Assembly: GCA_047967505.1 (NCBI GenBank) | Contig: CM106540.1 | DNA length: 64,000 nt | Source of the DNA: Dipteris shenzhenensis | Lineage: Eukaryota; Polypodiophyta; Polypodiopsida; Gleicheniales | Strand: one strand, 5' to 3' | Made by a program: the position numbers and the translations under genes | In this document: positions 36,301-48,300 of the stretch, piece after piece | Position numbering within the stretch: the first letter of the stretch is position 1 | Layout: the number at the start of each line of letters is the position of its first letter | Notes under the pieces: model-generated | What the model was told of the DNA's origin: nothing | Database searches by the model: none | Seen by the model: the letters and a program-made list of their open reading frames with translations, nothing else

Positions 36301-39300
36301 TTTTTGGGAGCAGATTGGTGATCACATTACATCAGCCCTGCAAGGCATGTGGGACTCTGGTGAGATGCCTGACTCACTTACAGATGGTCTCATCAGCCCT
36401 TCACAAGGGCAAGTGCCCAGGTTCGGATGGCCTCACCCCTTCTTTTCTTGCCTAATCTCTAATCTAAGCAGGAAATGAGAAAGATCAATTTTTTAGTAAT
36501 CTTTCGTTTTGGACCGCCCGCCTCAATCCGAGTTATGCATCAAAAGTTATCACCCCTCAAAGTTTTGGCTCTATATAGTCCGATTGCAGCCCTTTCTCCC
36601 TGATCTTATTAATGACACTCAGACGGGATTTGTGCATGGCAGAAGCATTTTTGATAACATTTTCTCTTTCTGGGAAGCTTCAGAGTGGGCCATGCAGAGT
36701 GGCCAGAATCTAGCCATTCTACTTTTGGATTTTGAGAAAGCTTATGACAGAGTAGATTGGGGTTTTTTGGAGGGCACCCTTCTACGTTTTGGCTTTACTG
36801 ATGCTTGGATCAGAGGTGTTTCCTCTTTGTACAGATCAGCACAGCCAGGTACTTATTGGTGGGGTAAGGGGTGAGAGATTTCAGATTTCGAGATCAGTCC
36901 GTCAGGGATGCCCCCTTGCTTCTTTCCTTTTTTTGTTCGTGGCCGAAGCTATGAGTATCTATGTTAGATCTCAAGCTGACATCTTTGGGCTGAGACTTCC
37001 CATCAGAAGGGAAGAGGAGCTACTTGACAGTGAGTTGGCAGATGACACAGCAATTTACTAGGATGCCACTCCACAAACACTCACTTCTTTCAGGACAGCA
37101 TTGGATTTATTTTGCTTGGCGGCAGGGGCGCAGATAAATTGGCATAAATCCAATGGCTTTTGGATCAATGATGAGGACACTCCAGTTTGGGGGCTTGACA
37201 TAGGATTCACTCGGGTTCAGAGGGGTGTGCCCATCAAGTATTTGGGCTGCCAGCTTGGATATTTCTTCCACGCAGCAGTTTGCTCCCGTGTTGGAGAGCA
37301 TCCAGAGGAAGATCCTTTTTTGGAGCTCAGCCAAGCTGGATCTTGCCTCTAGAGTTGTGGTGGTCAGGTCCTCTTGGCCACGGCCTGGTTTGTTTGTTCA
37401 TGCTGGTGCCGTTCTAGGGACTGCATCATTTAGCTCAGGAGACCGATCAGAAACTTTCTTTGGAGTGGGCTTGATGTGCCGGCACAGCAGATGCCTTAGC
37501 CAGGGTGGCTTGGGAGACACTCATCCTCCCTACACAGGAAGGGGGTCTCAATATTATTGATCCAGATTTACAGTGCAGAGCTTTACTATGCAAGATGGTG
37601 GTGCGGGGACTTATGCCAAGGCAGGAACCGTGGAAGGACTTTCTTATTAGCAGCATACAGAGGTGCACACCTTCTTCAGGAGGAGACTGGATGAGCAGTA
37701 TTAGGTGGATCTTCACCACAGCACACCTCAGATCACCTTCGTCCCCTCTCATGGTTGCCATTCTGAAAGCTTGGGCCAGTTTCAGGAGCACTCTTTGGAG
37801 GATTCCTCCTTCCTCTCGTGAAGAGATTGATAGGCAACCCATCATGTGGAATGACAGTATTTTAGATGATCATGGCAGACCACTAGGTGCCTCACTCTAC
37901 ATGCAGTGGTCCAGGTGGGAGAGGGGACCTGCATCATCTATGGGGTCTTGGAGAGCTTTCCGCAGGCTTCCAAAGGAGACCAAATCAAGGTTGACAGGAC
38001 ATCTCAGAGGGAGTGCAGGGAGGATCTTGCAGATTGAGGCAGCCCTTCCAGAGGTTTGGGTAGACACAGATGATATGCCACTCACTTGCTCCACTTGGGC
38101 AGGTACTTTTACGAGAGGCGGTGTTCCGCTTTAGGTTTTGGCCTTTCGAGATGCACAGGAGGATGCTTTAGTTTTTAGTGTGCAGGATGGTGGCAGATTG
38201 TTCAGGTCCACAGAGGACATCTTGCTTGACTCTACTTTTCAGCCTATCAGGGTTGTAGGTCTTTTGGTGCAGGGATCAGATTCAAAGTGGGTTCCTAGAC
38301 CCAGACCCCCGGCTACTCTCCACCAGGTCTTGGAGGCTTTGGCTCTATGGGGGAGTTCCCATCAAGTATTTGTAGTGGGACCCCGGAGAGTGGGAGTGGA
38401 TTGACGCAGGGCATCGAGAGAAGAGCATCCCCTTCTTTTGTTACACGGTCAGTAATGCCAGGAGATTTCAGCTCAGTAGTAGAGGTTGGAGACCTTCCAA
38501 AGTTCCTCATTGGGAGACATTTGATATCACTGCGGATCTGCACAGGTGCTTCTGGAGGAGACTCTGGAAATCCCACAGGAATAAGAAGATCACTATCTTC
38601 TTTTGGCTCTCTATCCATGGTGGGATTGCAGTGAATCTTTGGAGATCCATGTTCGGAGCCGACCCTACTTGCCCTTGTTGCCTCTATGCTTCGGAGACTA
38701 TTCAGCATTGCTTATGGGATTGCAGACAGGCGAGGATGATTTGGATGGGAGTAGCCAGGATTTTCAGTCACTTTGCCCAATCCCCATTCTTTATGACATG
38801 GGGCTCAATGGCTTGGCTTTCTCTTACAGGGCCTTGGGTATTCTATGAGAGATTTGACTCCTCTCGGGCCATTTCGGTTCGACGTCATCAGATTGAGTCC
38901 TGTTCATTGGATGTGGTACCACACCTTCCTTTTACAAATGTACATGCCTCTGTGGATACTTCTTGGGAGATTCTAGCGAGCATAGCATCCTGGCATATCT
39001 GGAGAGCCAGATGCACAGAGGCTTTGGAGGGTACTCAGATTCATCCCTCGCACACATTGGCTAGTATCTGGACAGACACTATACATACTTTGATGGCCGT
39101 ATGGACGAGTATGCAGGGAGACTCCCATGCAGTCTCAGCTAGGAGGGCTTCTTTCTTCAAGGAATGGAAGGATTCTCCTTTCTTCTCTGAGACTACTACA
39201 GGGTTGAGGTGGCACTTTCAGCCTCAGCCTTGGTTGTTTTCCACCTCACTCTGAGGGGGTTTTATTTATCCTCATGATTTCATGATGTATTCCGCTTTGA

Positions 39301-42300
39301 GCTTGCTCTCACGGGTTTTTCCTCTTACTTAATAGAAGTCTCTTTCTTGAAAAAATAAATAAATACAATGTTTCAGAACTACTCGGCATAAGACCTCTCT
39401 CTAGGACCCTAGATCACCAATTCACTTGTGCTACTCAACACGAGCAGTGTCCCACCTGATCGCCATAAACTGTCTGAGGGGAGGGGTTTCTATCCTTCTG
39501 GAGGTGTTACCGGAGACCAAAGGCCATTGGTGTGAGAAGCATGAGTGTTGCAATGCTCTGATGCAATGGATTGTGCAGAGTGCACCGTGTAGTGGTGTGC
39601 GAGTATCGTATGTTGTACTGCAGTGAGCAATGACGTACGAGTGCACGTACGAGTGCACTATGCTAAATGACAATCACATGAGAACTCCACAACATAAGCA
39701 GAAGAAGAAAAAAAACCTCGTCATACACTAGTGAACAATCCCCATATCAGAAAGAGACAAGAAAAATGAGAAAGTGACCAAGATGGCCAAAGTACATATC
39801 ACTGGACCAGCGTCTACAGGTCACAAGTCGCAAGTCACAAGAACACACATGTCTATACCCATAGTAGACAGATGGTACACACAAGTCTCTCCAAACTCTC
39901 TCCTTGGCGAGCTCGTAGCTCCAGCCTCTATCTCTCGTCACACTCTCCTTTCTCCCACTCTAGTACCGAACTCCAAATGCTCAATGCTGAATCTCCCCTC
40001 TCCTCTCCACCTTCACCTTCATCCTCATCCCCCACCTTGGAGGGTCCTTTCTTCGCTGAGAATCTCCCCCTTTCTTCCCATTGTTCATCCTCTTATCTCC
40101 TTAGCTGTTGAGGATAGCTGTTGGACCGCTGGCTCTCTTGATGGCTACGGCGACTTCCAGACTCCCTGACTTCCTAACTCGCTAGCCTCTTCTAGTTAGG
40201 ATGGTGTAAATTCTCCATGTACAGGTGAGTTGGATCACGGCACACTGAACCACTGAACCACTGTGTAACTGTAAATACTCCTGACTGCTCCATGTGCTAA
40301 GATCACTCTCCATGTGCGTAGCTCTCGATAAGATCGCCTTGGGCATGATACTCCTGGTTGACCTGTGGTTGATATGTGTCGACGCATGGTTGTTTGCCTC
40401 AGATAGTACTCCTGGATGAACCCGTGTGGTCAACTCCTCGTGTCGTGCAGCTAACCTGTGTTGACACATGGTCAACATGTGGTCAACACCTGCCATCATG
40501 TCGTCAACGCCTATCGACATGTGGTCAACGCCTCGTCATGTGGTCAGGGATGTTTCTTTTTTTTTTTCCAAAAAAGAGACTTCTATTAAGTAAGAAAGAA
40601 ACCCACTAGAGCAAGCTCTGTGCGGAAATACACCATGCTAAGCATGTAATAAAAACACCTCAGAGGAATGAGGTAGAAAGAAACCAAGGCTGAGGCTGAA
40701 AATGCCATCTCAACCCTATAGAAGTCTCAGCAAAGAAGGTAGAGTCTCTCCAATCTCTGAGAAAAGTAACTCTCCTGGAGGAGGCTGCTCGAGATGATCC
40801 TTGCATGGTTGCCCAAATGGCCATCAGAGTGTGTATCATATCTGTCCAAACACTAGCCAAGATCTGAGAAGGGTGAACCTGAGAACCCTCCAAAGCCTCA
40901 GTGCACCTGGCTCTCCAAATGTGCCATGCTGCAATGCTAGCTAGGATCTCCCATGGAGAGTCGACTGAGGAGTGAGCAGCCCTGAAAGGAGTGGCCGGAA
41001 CATCCTCTAGAGAGCACGACTCCACAAGGTGTCGTCGGATGTGAAGAGCCCAAGAGGAGTCAAGTCTCTCAAAAAAAACCTGGGGCCCTGAAAGAGTAAG
41101 CCAAGCCACTGATCCCCAGGTCATATAGAAAGGTAGGCGAACAAAAGTGCTGAAAAGTCTTGCAATCCCCTTCCATATGATTCTTGCCTGTCTGCAATCC
41201 CATAGGCAGTGCTGTATTGTCTCCAAAGCAGAAAGGCAGCGAGGGCAAGAAGGGTCAGCTCCAAACTTGGATCTCCAATGGTTCACTGCTATCCCACCAT
41301 GAATAAAAAGCCAAAAGAAGAGAGTGATTTTTCTATTCCGGTGGGATTTCCAGAGCCTCTGCCAAAAAATTCTATGCAAGTCAGCAGAAATCTAAAAGTT
41401 CTCCCAATGAGGAGCTCTGGTAGGCTTCCAACCCCTAGAGCTGAGCTGGAATTTCCTAGCATTACTGACCGTGTAACGAAAGAAGGGGATGCCCTTCTCT
41501 CGGTGCCCTTCATCTATCCATTCCCATTCCCCAGGGTCCCACTCCAAAAACTTAATTGGGACACCTCCATAGAGCCACAGCCTCCATGAGCCAAGGGCGA
41601 GGAGAAGCAGGTCAAGATCCAAGTACCACTGTGAAAGAGAGCCATGCACCATGAAGCCCACTATCCTGACTGGCTGAAACGGTACCTCCAACAAGATATC
41701 GTCTGTGGATCTGGACAGCCTGCCCCCCGAAGAAACATCAAATACTAAGGCATCCTCATGTGGGTCAAGAAAAGCAATCACCTGTAAAGGAACTCCCAAT
41801 CTGGAAAATGCCCCCATCCAGGTGGAGCAAGTAATAGGCATGTCATCTGTGTCCACCCAATCCAAGGGCAAGGCTGCATCAATCTGTTGGACTCTCCCTG
41901 CACTCCTCTGAGATTAAGAACCATCTAGGCCTGTTGGTCTGCAGGAAGCTTCCTGAAGGCTTTCCATGCTCCCATTGTAGATGCAGGGCCCCTCTCCCAT
42001 CTTGGCCACTGCATGTAAGGAGAAGCTCCAAGTGGTCTACCAAGCTCATCCAAAATCCTGTCATTCCACATGATAGGCTGCCTTTCAATCTCTTCACGGG
42101 TGGATGGGGGAATCCTGCGAAGAGTACTCCTGAAGCTGGCCCATGCTTTCAGGATAGCAACCATAAGAGGGGAAGAGGGAGACCTGAGGTGGGCTGTGGT
42201 GAAAACCCATCTAGTACTGTGTGTCCAATCCTCTCCTGAAGTGGGCGTGCGAGACTGTATGCATCTGATAAAAAAATCCTTCCAAGGCTCTTGTCCTAGC

Positions 42301-45300
42301 ATAAGCCCTCTCACAACGAACTTGCAGAGTAAAGCTCTGCACTGTAGATCTGGGTCGATGATATTCAAACCCCCTTCTCTTGTAGGAAGAATCAAGGTCT
42401 CCCAAGCCACCCTGGCTGTAACATCAGTTGTGCCATCTAGACCACTCCATAAAAAGTTTCGTACAGGCCTCTTAAGCTGAGTGATACAATCCCTAGAGTG
42501 GCACCAACAAGAGCATACAGACCATGCTGTGGCTAGAAGAACCTGGTTAACCACCACCACCCTCGAGGCCAAGTCAAGTTTGGCTGAGCTCCAGAAAAGG
42601 AGCTTTCTTCTGATGCTTTCCAACACCGGAGCAAACTGTTGTGAGGGAGAGATGCCCACCCCAACCTGGCAGCCCAAATATCTGACGGAAAAGCCCCTCT
42701 GTACCCAAGTGAAGCCAATATCATTACCCGAATCCGGAGTGTCATCCTCGCAAATCCAAAAACCACTGGATTTATGCCAATTAATGTGTGCACCTGCAGC
42801 CGTGCAAAACAAAATCCAAGGCTGTCCGGAAGGAAGTGAGTGTCCTGGGGGAGGCATCCAAAAAAACAGCCGTGTCATCTGCCAACTCACTATCCAGGAG
42901 CTCTTCTTCCCGACGGATAGGAAGCCTCAGCCCATAAATATCAGCTTGAGATCTAATGTAGATACTCATAGCTTCTGCCACAAACAGAAAAAGAAACGGG
43001 GCAAGAGGACATCCCTGGCGGACGGTCGGATCTGGAAATCTGAAACCTGTCCCCTCTTACCCCCCTAATGAGCAACTGGGTATGGGCTGATCTATAGAGA
43101 GAGGATACTCCTCTAATCCATGCATCTGAAAAACCAAAGCGAGATAGAGTACCCTCTAAGAAATCCCAGTCTACTCTCTCGTAAGCTTTCTCAAAGTCCA
43201 AGAGTAGAATGGCCAATCTCTGGCGGCTCTGCATGGCCCATTCTGAGGCCTCCCAAAATGAGAAAATATTATCAAAAATACTTCTGCCATGCACAAACCC
43301 TGTCTGCGTGTCATGAATCAAATCTGGAAGAAAAACCTGTAGCCGCAGACTGATGGCTTTCGCCAGAATCTTGTAAAAAGTGCCCAAAAGAGTGATGGGT
43401 CTCCATTGAGACACAAGATTCCTATTACCCCCCTTTGGGATGAGATGAATGAGACCATCTGTGAGTGAGTCCGGCATCTCACCAGAGTCCCATACGCCCT
43501 GCAAGGCTGATGTAATGTGATCACCAATCTGCTCCCAAAAAGTAATAAAAAAGGAGGGGGTAAGTCCATCTGAACCTGGGCACTTGCCCTTGTGAAGGGC
43601 AAGTAATGCAGTCTTGAATTCTGCATTCGTGAAAGGTGCATCCAGAGAAACATACATCTCATCCTTCACCAATACAGGGATACACTGCCAAATAACCTCT
43701 CTGGCATCATCAATGGCATGTGTGCCTGGATCTGCAGGCAAAAGGGATGCAAAAAAATCTGAAGCTACACGCATGACAGCATCAGGATCTGACTGTAACA
43801 CCCCGTCTGAGTCAACAAGCTGCGAAACACTATCTCTACTATGTCTGGGCCCATGAGTAGAGAAAAAGTGTTTGTTGACCCTGCCACCCATCTGAATCCA
43901 AAAGGATTCCCATGCATGAAAGGCATACTCTGCTCTCTGATCCAACAATGTCTGCAAATGAGCCCTTGCTGCAGCAAGGCGCTCCTGAATCCAAGCAACT
44001 GTGGGTCTCTTCTGCTCTTCCCTCTGAAGGGACGCTAACTGCTAGCGTATACCAATCTCACATCTGAGAATGACACGTCTCCTAGAATCAGCAACTGAAT
44101 GATAATAGTCACTAATTCCGGATAAGGCTGCAGCTACCTGAGATGGATGGACAGCTCCACCCTGTATGTGAGAAACCCAAATCTGTAAAATATCCTCCGT
44201 GAGGCTCTCCTCTGCATAAAAAGCATCCGGAATCTTGACACTAGCAGAGCGTCCTCTCCGATGAGGCTCAAGAATCTGCAACACCACTGGAAAATGATCT
44301 GAGGTGGAAACCCTAGTAGAAATGTATACAGATCCTCCTCTGTCAAGTGCCCAATCGTCTACATAAAATCTGTCAATCCGTGCATGAATGGGCATGTGTA
44401 TTCTCCTATTCGACCAAGAGTACAGGAGTGACTGTGGCATAATATGAAAGGCATCATCCAACCAAGTGTCTCTGCCACTGAACTGAAAGAGAAAGGCATC
44501 CCAGGCTGCCCTCTCCAAAGAATGAATTCCACCCTGTTTGCCTCCCTTTTTGTCTAAAGGCAACTCAACCATGTTGAAGTCGCCACCAATGATCCAAGAA
44601 TCTGCAATAGGGGCCCAAGAGAGTAACTCCTTCCAAATCGGAGGATGCTGGATGGAAAGGCTTACCCGACCTAGTAGAGGAGACCCCTGGGCCGAAACAC
44701 TCCTGCTGAGGGCAGGAAACTCAAGAGGTGAAAGGATCCCCACACCTGCTGAAAGGGAGGCCCTGTCAGAAGGAATCCCAATGACCGGGATCCCTAAGGT
44801 GGAGGGCACAAACTCCTCATCATCCATGAAAGTCGCCGAATCTGCCAGTGCCGAAAAAGAATTCCTGATAAGCAATTCTGGCCGAGGAGTGCGAAGAAGA
44901 CCTGCACTCGTGGAAGATGGAGGAGAAGGACCTGCCAGGCCTCTATCAGCAAAACTGGAGCTGGGGGTTGAGGAGGCCTGTGGCTGGGATGAAGAGGAAT
45001 CAGGAGCCCTCATCTGCGCCTGCACTTTCTCGGTTGTCCTGACTCTGGCAGGAACAGTCTACGGGGAAGAAGTACCTTTAGTCCCCTCGTGGTCTGAAAC
45101 CAAGGGGTCAGAGACCAAAGTGACTGGGGCTGGTGGATCTAAAGGCCCCTCCTGATGTGAAACTGTAGTGTATGGGGCTGCAGCAACATCCACCTCTGGA
45201 GTCTGGAAGGCGTCTGTCTGAACAGGATTAAAAGTCTCCACCTGAGGTAAGGGAGCCGCTCTGATAGCTCTCCATCGTGGTACTGGGTGTGCTGCGGGCA

Positions 45301-48300
45301 TTGGGCGCCCTGCTGCCCCTGGTGGTCCAAGGGTGCGCGAAGCAGGGCGCCCTGTTGCTCTTGGTGATCTTGGAGTGCGTGGTACAGGGTGCTGGGGAGG
45401 TGCAGTCGTGGTAGTACGTGAAGGAGCCGCACCAGAAGACCTCTTGGGTCTTTTTCTCTTCCTTGGGCAGTCTCTAGCAAAGTGCCCAGGGGTCCTGCAA
45501 ATCCTGCACTGGTCCTGTCTACCTGAAATCTTGACTCTCTGTCGAAAGAGAGAGCCGTCTGGACGCTGAAGCATGATGTGGTCATCTGAGATGTTAGGGT
45601 CAGAGACAATGACCCTAACATGAGGCACCCCGTCTACACTGACTGCCTCTGCCAAGGAAGAAGGCATGCCAGGAAGGGAGGGGATCTCCGTGACCACTCC
45701 GAATGTGGCTCCGATAGTGGCAAGCAGTCGATGGTAGACCTGAGGAAGACCAGGAAACCTAATGAACAATGATGTGACCTGCCTGTCCTCCTCGACTGGA
45801 TCGAAGCCCAAGGTGTAGGGCAAAAGAAAGATCCTCCTCGAACCCAAAGCAAGGGGATTAGCTTTGAGAACAAGGGTTGTGGACTCGTGGGAGTCGAAAA
45901 CCACTTGGAAGAATCCACATCCCAAAAGTCGAATATCCCTGAGGTGAGGGGCGAGGTCTCCTGGTAACGCCGCCAGCATCCAGTCTCTAGCCTGTGATCT
46001 GGAAGGGTGTGACCCAAAGATGTGGGCGAAAAGTGATGTGGAGCCCTCTAATTCCACATCTTTCTTGAGCTGCTGCAGCTCGTCTTTTGAAAAAATGAAA
46101 GTTCTCGCGGCCGGTGGAGGTGGATGGAGATTGGTTGAATGGGGATCCATTCACCAATCGATGTGAAAAGGCCGATTCCAACACTGAAAAAGCTCCGTTC
46201 GTGAAACTACTGCCAAGGACGCCCTGAACGCGGGCACAGGAAGAAGGAGAAAGAGAGGGTAGGAGAGAGGGGAAGGGAAGGGAAAGAGAGGGGCAGGAAG
46301 AAGGAGAAAGAGAGGGGAGACGGAGGTAGGCTGAGGGGGAGGCGTGGGGAGCTGAGATAGGGAGGAAGGGGGCAGGTAGGGAGAGGGAGGAGGTTTTTTT
46401 TTTTTTCACCTTGGGGGGGAGAGCAGCGGGGGGGGGGGAGAGCGTGGGGGAGGGAGGGGGGCGGGGGAGGAGAAGGGGGCGGGGGGGCTGGCGGGGGAGA
46501 GGGAGGGTGGAGGAGAAGGGGGTAGCGGGGAGGGGGAAAGCAGAGGGGGGGGGAGAGGGAGGGCGAGGGGGGGGGGGGCGGGGGAGGAGAAGGGGGCGGG
46601 GGGGCTAGCGGGGGAGAGGGAGGGCGGAGGAGAAGGGGGCAGCGGGGAGGGGGGCAGCGGGGGAGGGGAGAGGAGAAAGGGGCAGTGGGGAGGGGGGCAG
46701 CGGGGGGGGGGGGGCTGGCAAGGGAGAGGGATGACGGGGGAGGGGACGAGGGAGGAGAAGGGGGGCGGGGGGGCTGACGGGCGGGGGAGAGGTTGGGCGG
46801 GGAGGGAGAGGTAGGGGGTAGCGGGGGGGGGAGAGGGAGGGCGGGGAGGAGGAAGGGGAGAGGGAGGGTGAGGGAGGAGGGAGAGGGGGCTGGCGAGAGG
46901 GGAGGGAGAGGAGGAGCAGCAAGGGGGGAAGGGGGGGGGGCAGCGAGGGAGAGGGAGAGGGAGAGGGGGCTGGCTGAGAGAGGGAGAGGGAGAGGGAGAG
47001 GGGGCTGGCTGAGAGAGGGAGAGGGGAGGGCAGTAGCTCATGGGGAGGAGCAGCAGCTCACTAGGATTGTTTGATCATATGCCTTTTTGATAGTTTTGGA
47101 CATTTGATGCTAGAGTGGTCAGGGGTGTTTCTATTGTAACACCAACCCAACCTGGCATCCCAGATATCTGACGGAGACTCCCCTCTAAATCCAAGTGAGC
47201 CCAGTGTCAATCCCCCAGACTGGAGTGTCCTCATCACTGATCCAAAAGCCATTGAATTTGTTCGAATTAATGTGTGCACTTGCCGCAATGCAAAACAAAT
47301 CCAATGCCGTCTTGAATGAATTCAGTGTCTGTGGAGTGGCATTAAAAAAATCAGCCATGTCATCTGCCAACGCACTATCTAAGAGCTCATCCTCCTGCCT
47401 TAGAGGAAGCCTCAGCCCTACGATCCCAGCTTGAGCTCTAATGCAATAGCTTATAGCCTCAGCCACAACAAGGAATAAAAAGGGGGCTAGGGGGCATCCC
47501 TGACGGACTGATCTAGTAATCTCAAACATGTCCCCCCTGACTACACCAATAAAAACTTGTGGCTGTGGGCTGATCTGTAGAGGGCTAACACCCCTCTGAT
47601 CCATGCATCTGAGAAGCCAAAACGAGTAAGTGTGCCCTCTAGAAAGTCCCAGACTACCCTGTCATAAGATTTCTTAAAGTCCAAGAGTAGAATGGCCAGC
47701 CTGTGGCCATTATGCATGGCCCAATCTGAAGCCTACCAAAATGAGAAGATGTTATCAAAGATGCTCCTGCCATGCACAAAACCCGTCTGCGTATCATTAA
47801 TAAGATCTGGTAGAAAGGGCTGTAGACGAAGGGTGATAGCTTTAGCCATTGAGACACTAAATTCCTGCAACCCCCTTTCGGAATCAAATGAATGAGACCC
47901 TCCGTAAGTGAGTTTGGCATCTCACCCGAGTCCCATACACCCTGCAGGGATGAGGTAATGTGATTCCCAATCTGATCCCAAAAAGTAATAAAAAATAAGG
48001 GGGTAAGTCCATCTGAACTAGGACACTTGCCCTTGTGAAGGGCAGAGAGAGCAGTCCTAAACTCTATGTTGGTGAAGGGTGCATTAAGTGAAACAATCAT
48101 TTCCCCTGTCACCAACCCAGGTAAGTGTCACCAAATAACCACTCTACCCATCTGTGGCCTGAGTGTCAGGCTTTGCTGTGAGAAGGGAGGCATAGAAATC
48201 GGTGGCAACCTGCAACCTGCATAGAAATTGGTGGCAACCTGCAAGACGACATCTGGATGTGTCTGAAGAACTCCGCCTGAGTCAACAAGCTGTGAGACGC

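Larger units (their letters stand above)
32700..39370 (+). mobile_element. LINE-A1, near-complete L1-clade element
   Basis: Pyrimidine-rich leader (32700-33245), ORF1 (33265-34847), ORF2 (34844-39254), a short 3' UTR with the family end taatagaagtctctt, and an A-rich tail (39350-39368). It is the most complete A copy and the only one that retains the N-terminal endonuclease. tcagaac at 32693-32699 and 39373-39379 could be a short target duplication, but this is weak. It is inactive: several TAG stops and a rearranged RT. Confidence 0.9.
40558..47114 (-). mobile_element. LINE-A2, full-length-ended L1-clade element
   Basis: Minus strand. The poly(A) end is at 40558-40568 and the 5' end at about 47114. 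It is flanked by gtggtcagggatgtttct (40540-40557) and gtggtcaggggtgtttct (47115-47132), an 18-bp target duplication with one mismatch, which fixes the element at about 6.56 kb. Order: short unique leader, pyrimidine tract (purine on plus, 46400-47050), ORF1, ORF2, 3' UTR. About 370 bases covering the ORF1/ORF2 junction and EN N-terminus are deleted. Confidence 0.92.

Noticed and set aside
46406-47041. 211-codon Pro/Ser-rich frame on minus
   Set aside because: Same artefact within the LINE-A2 leader.
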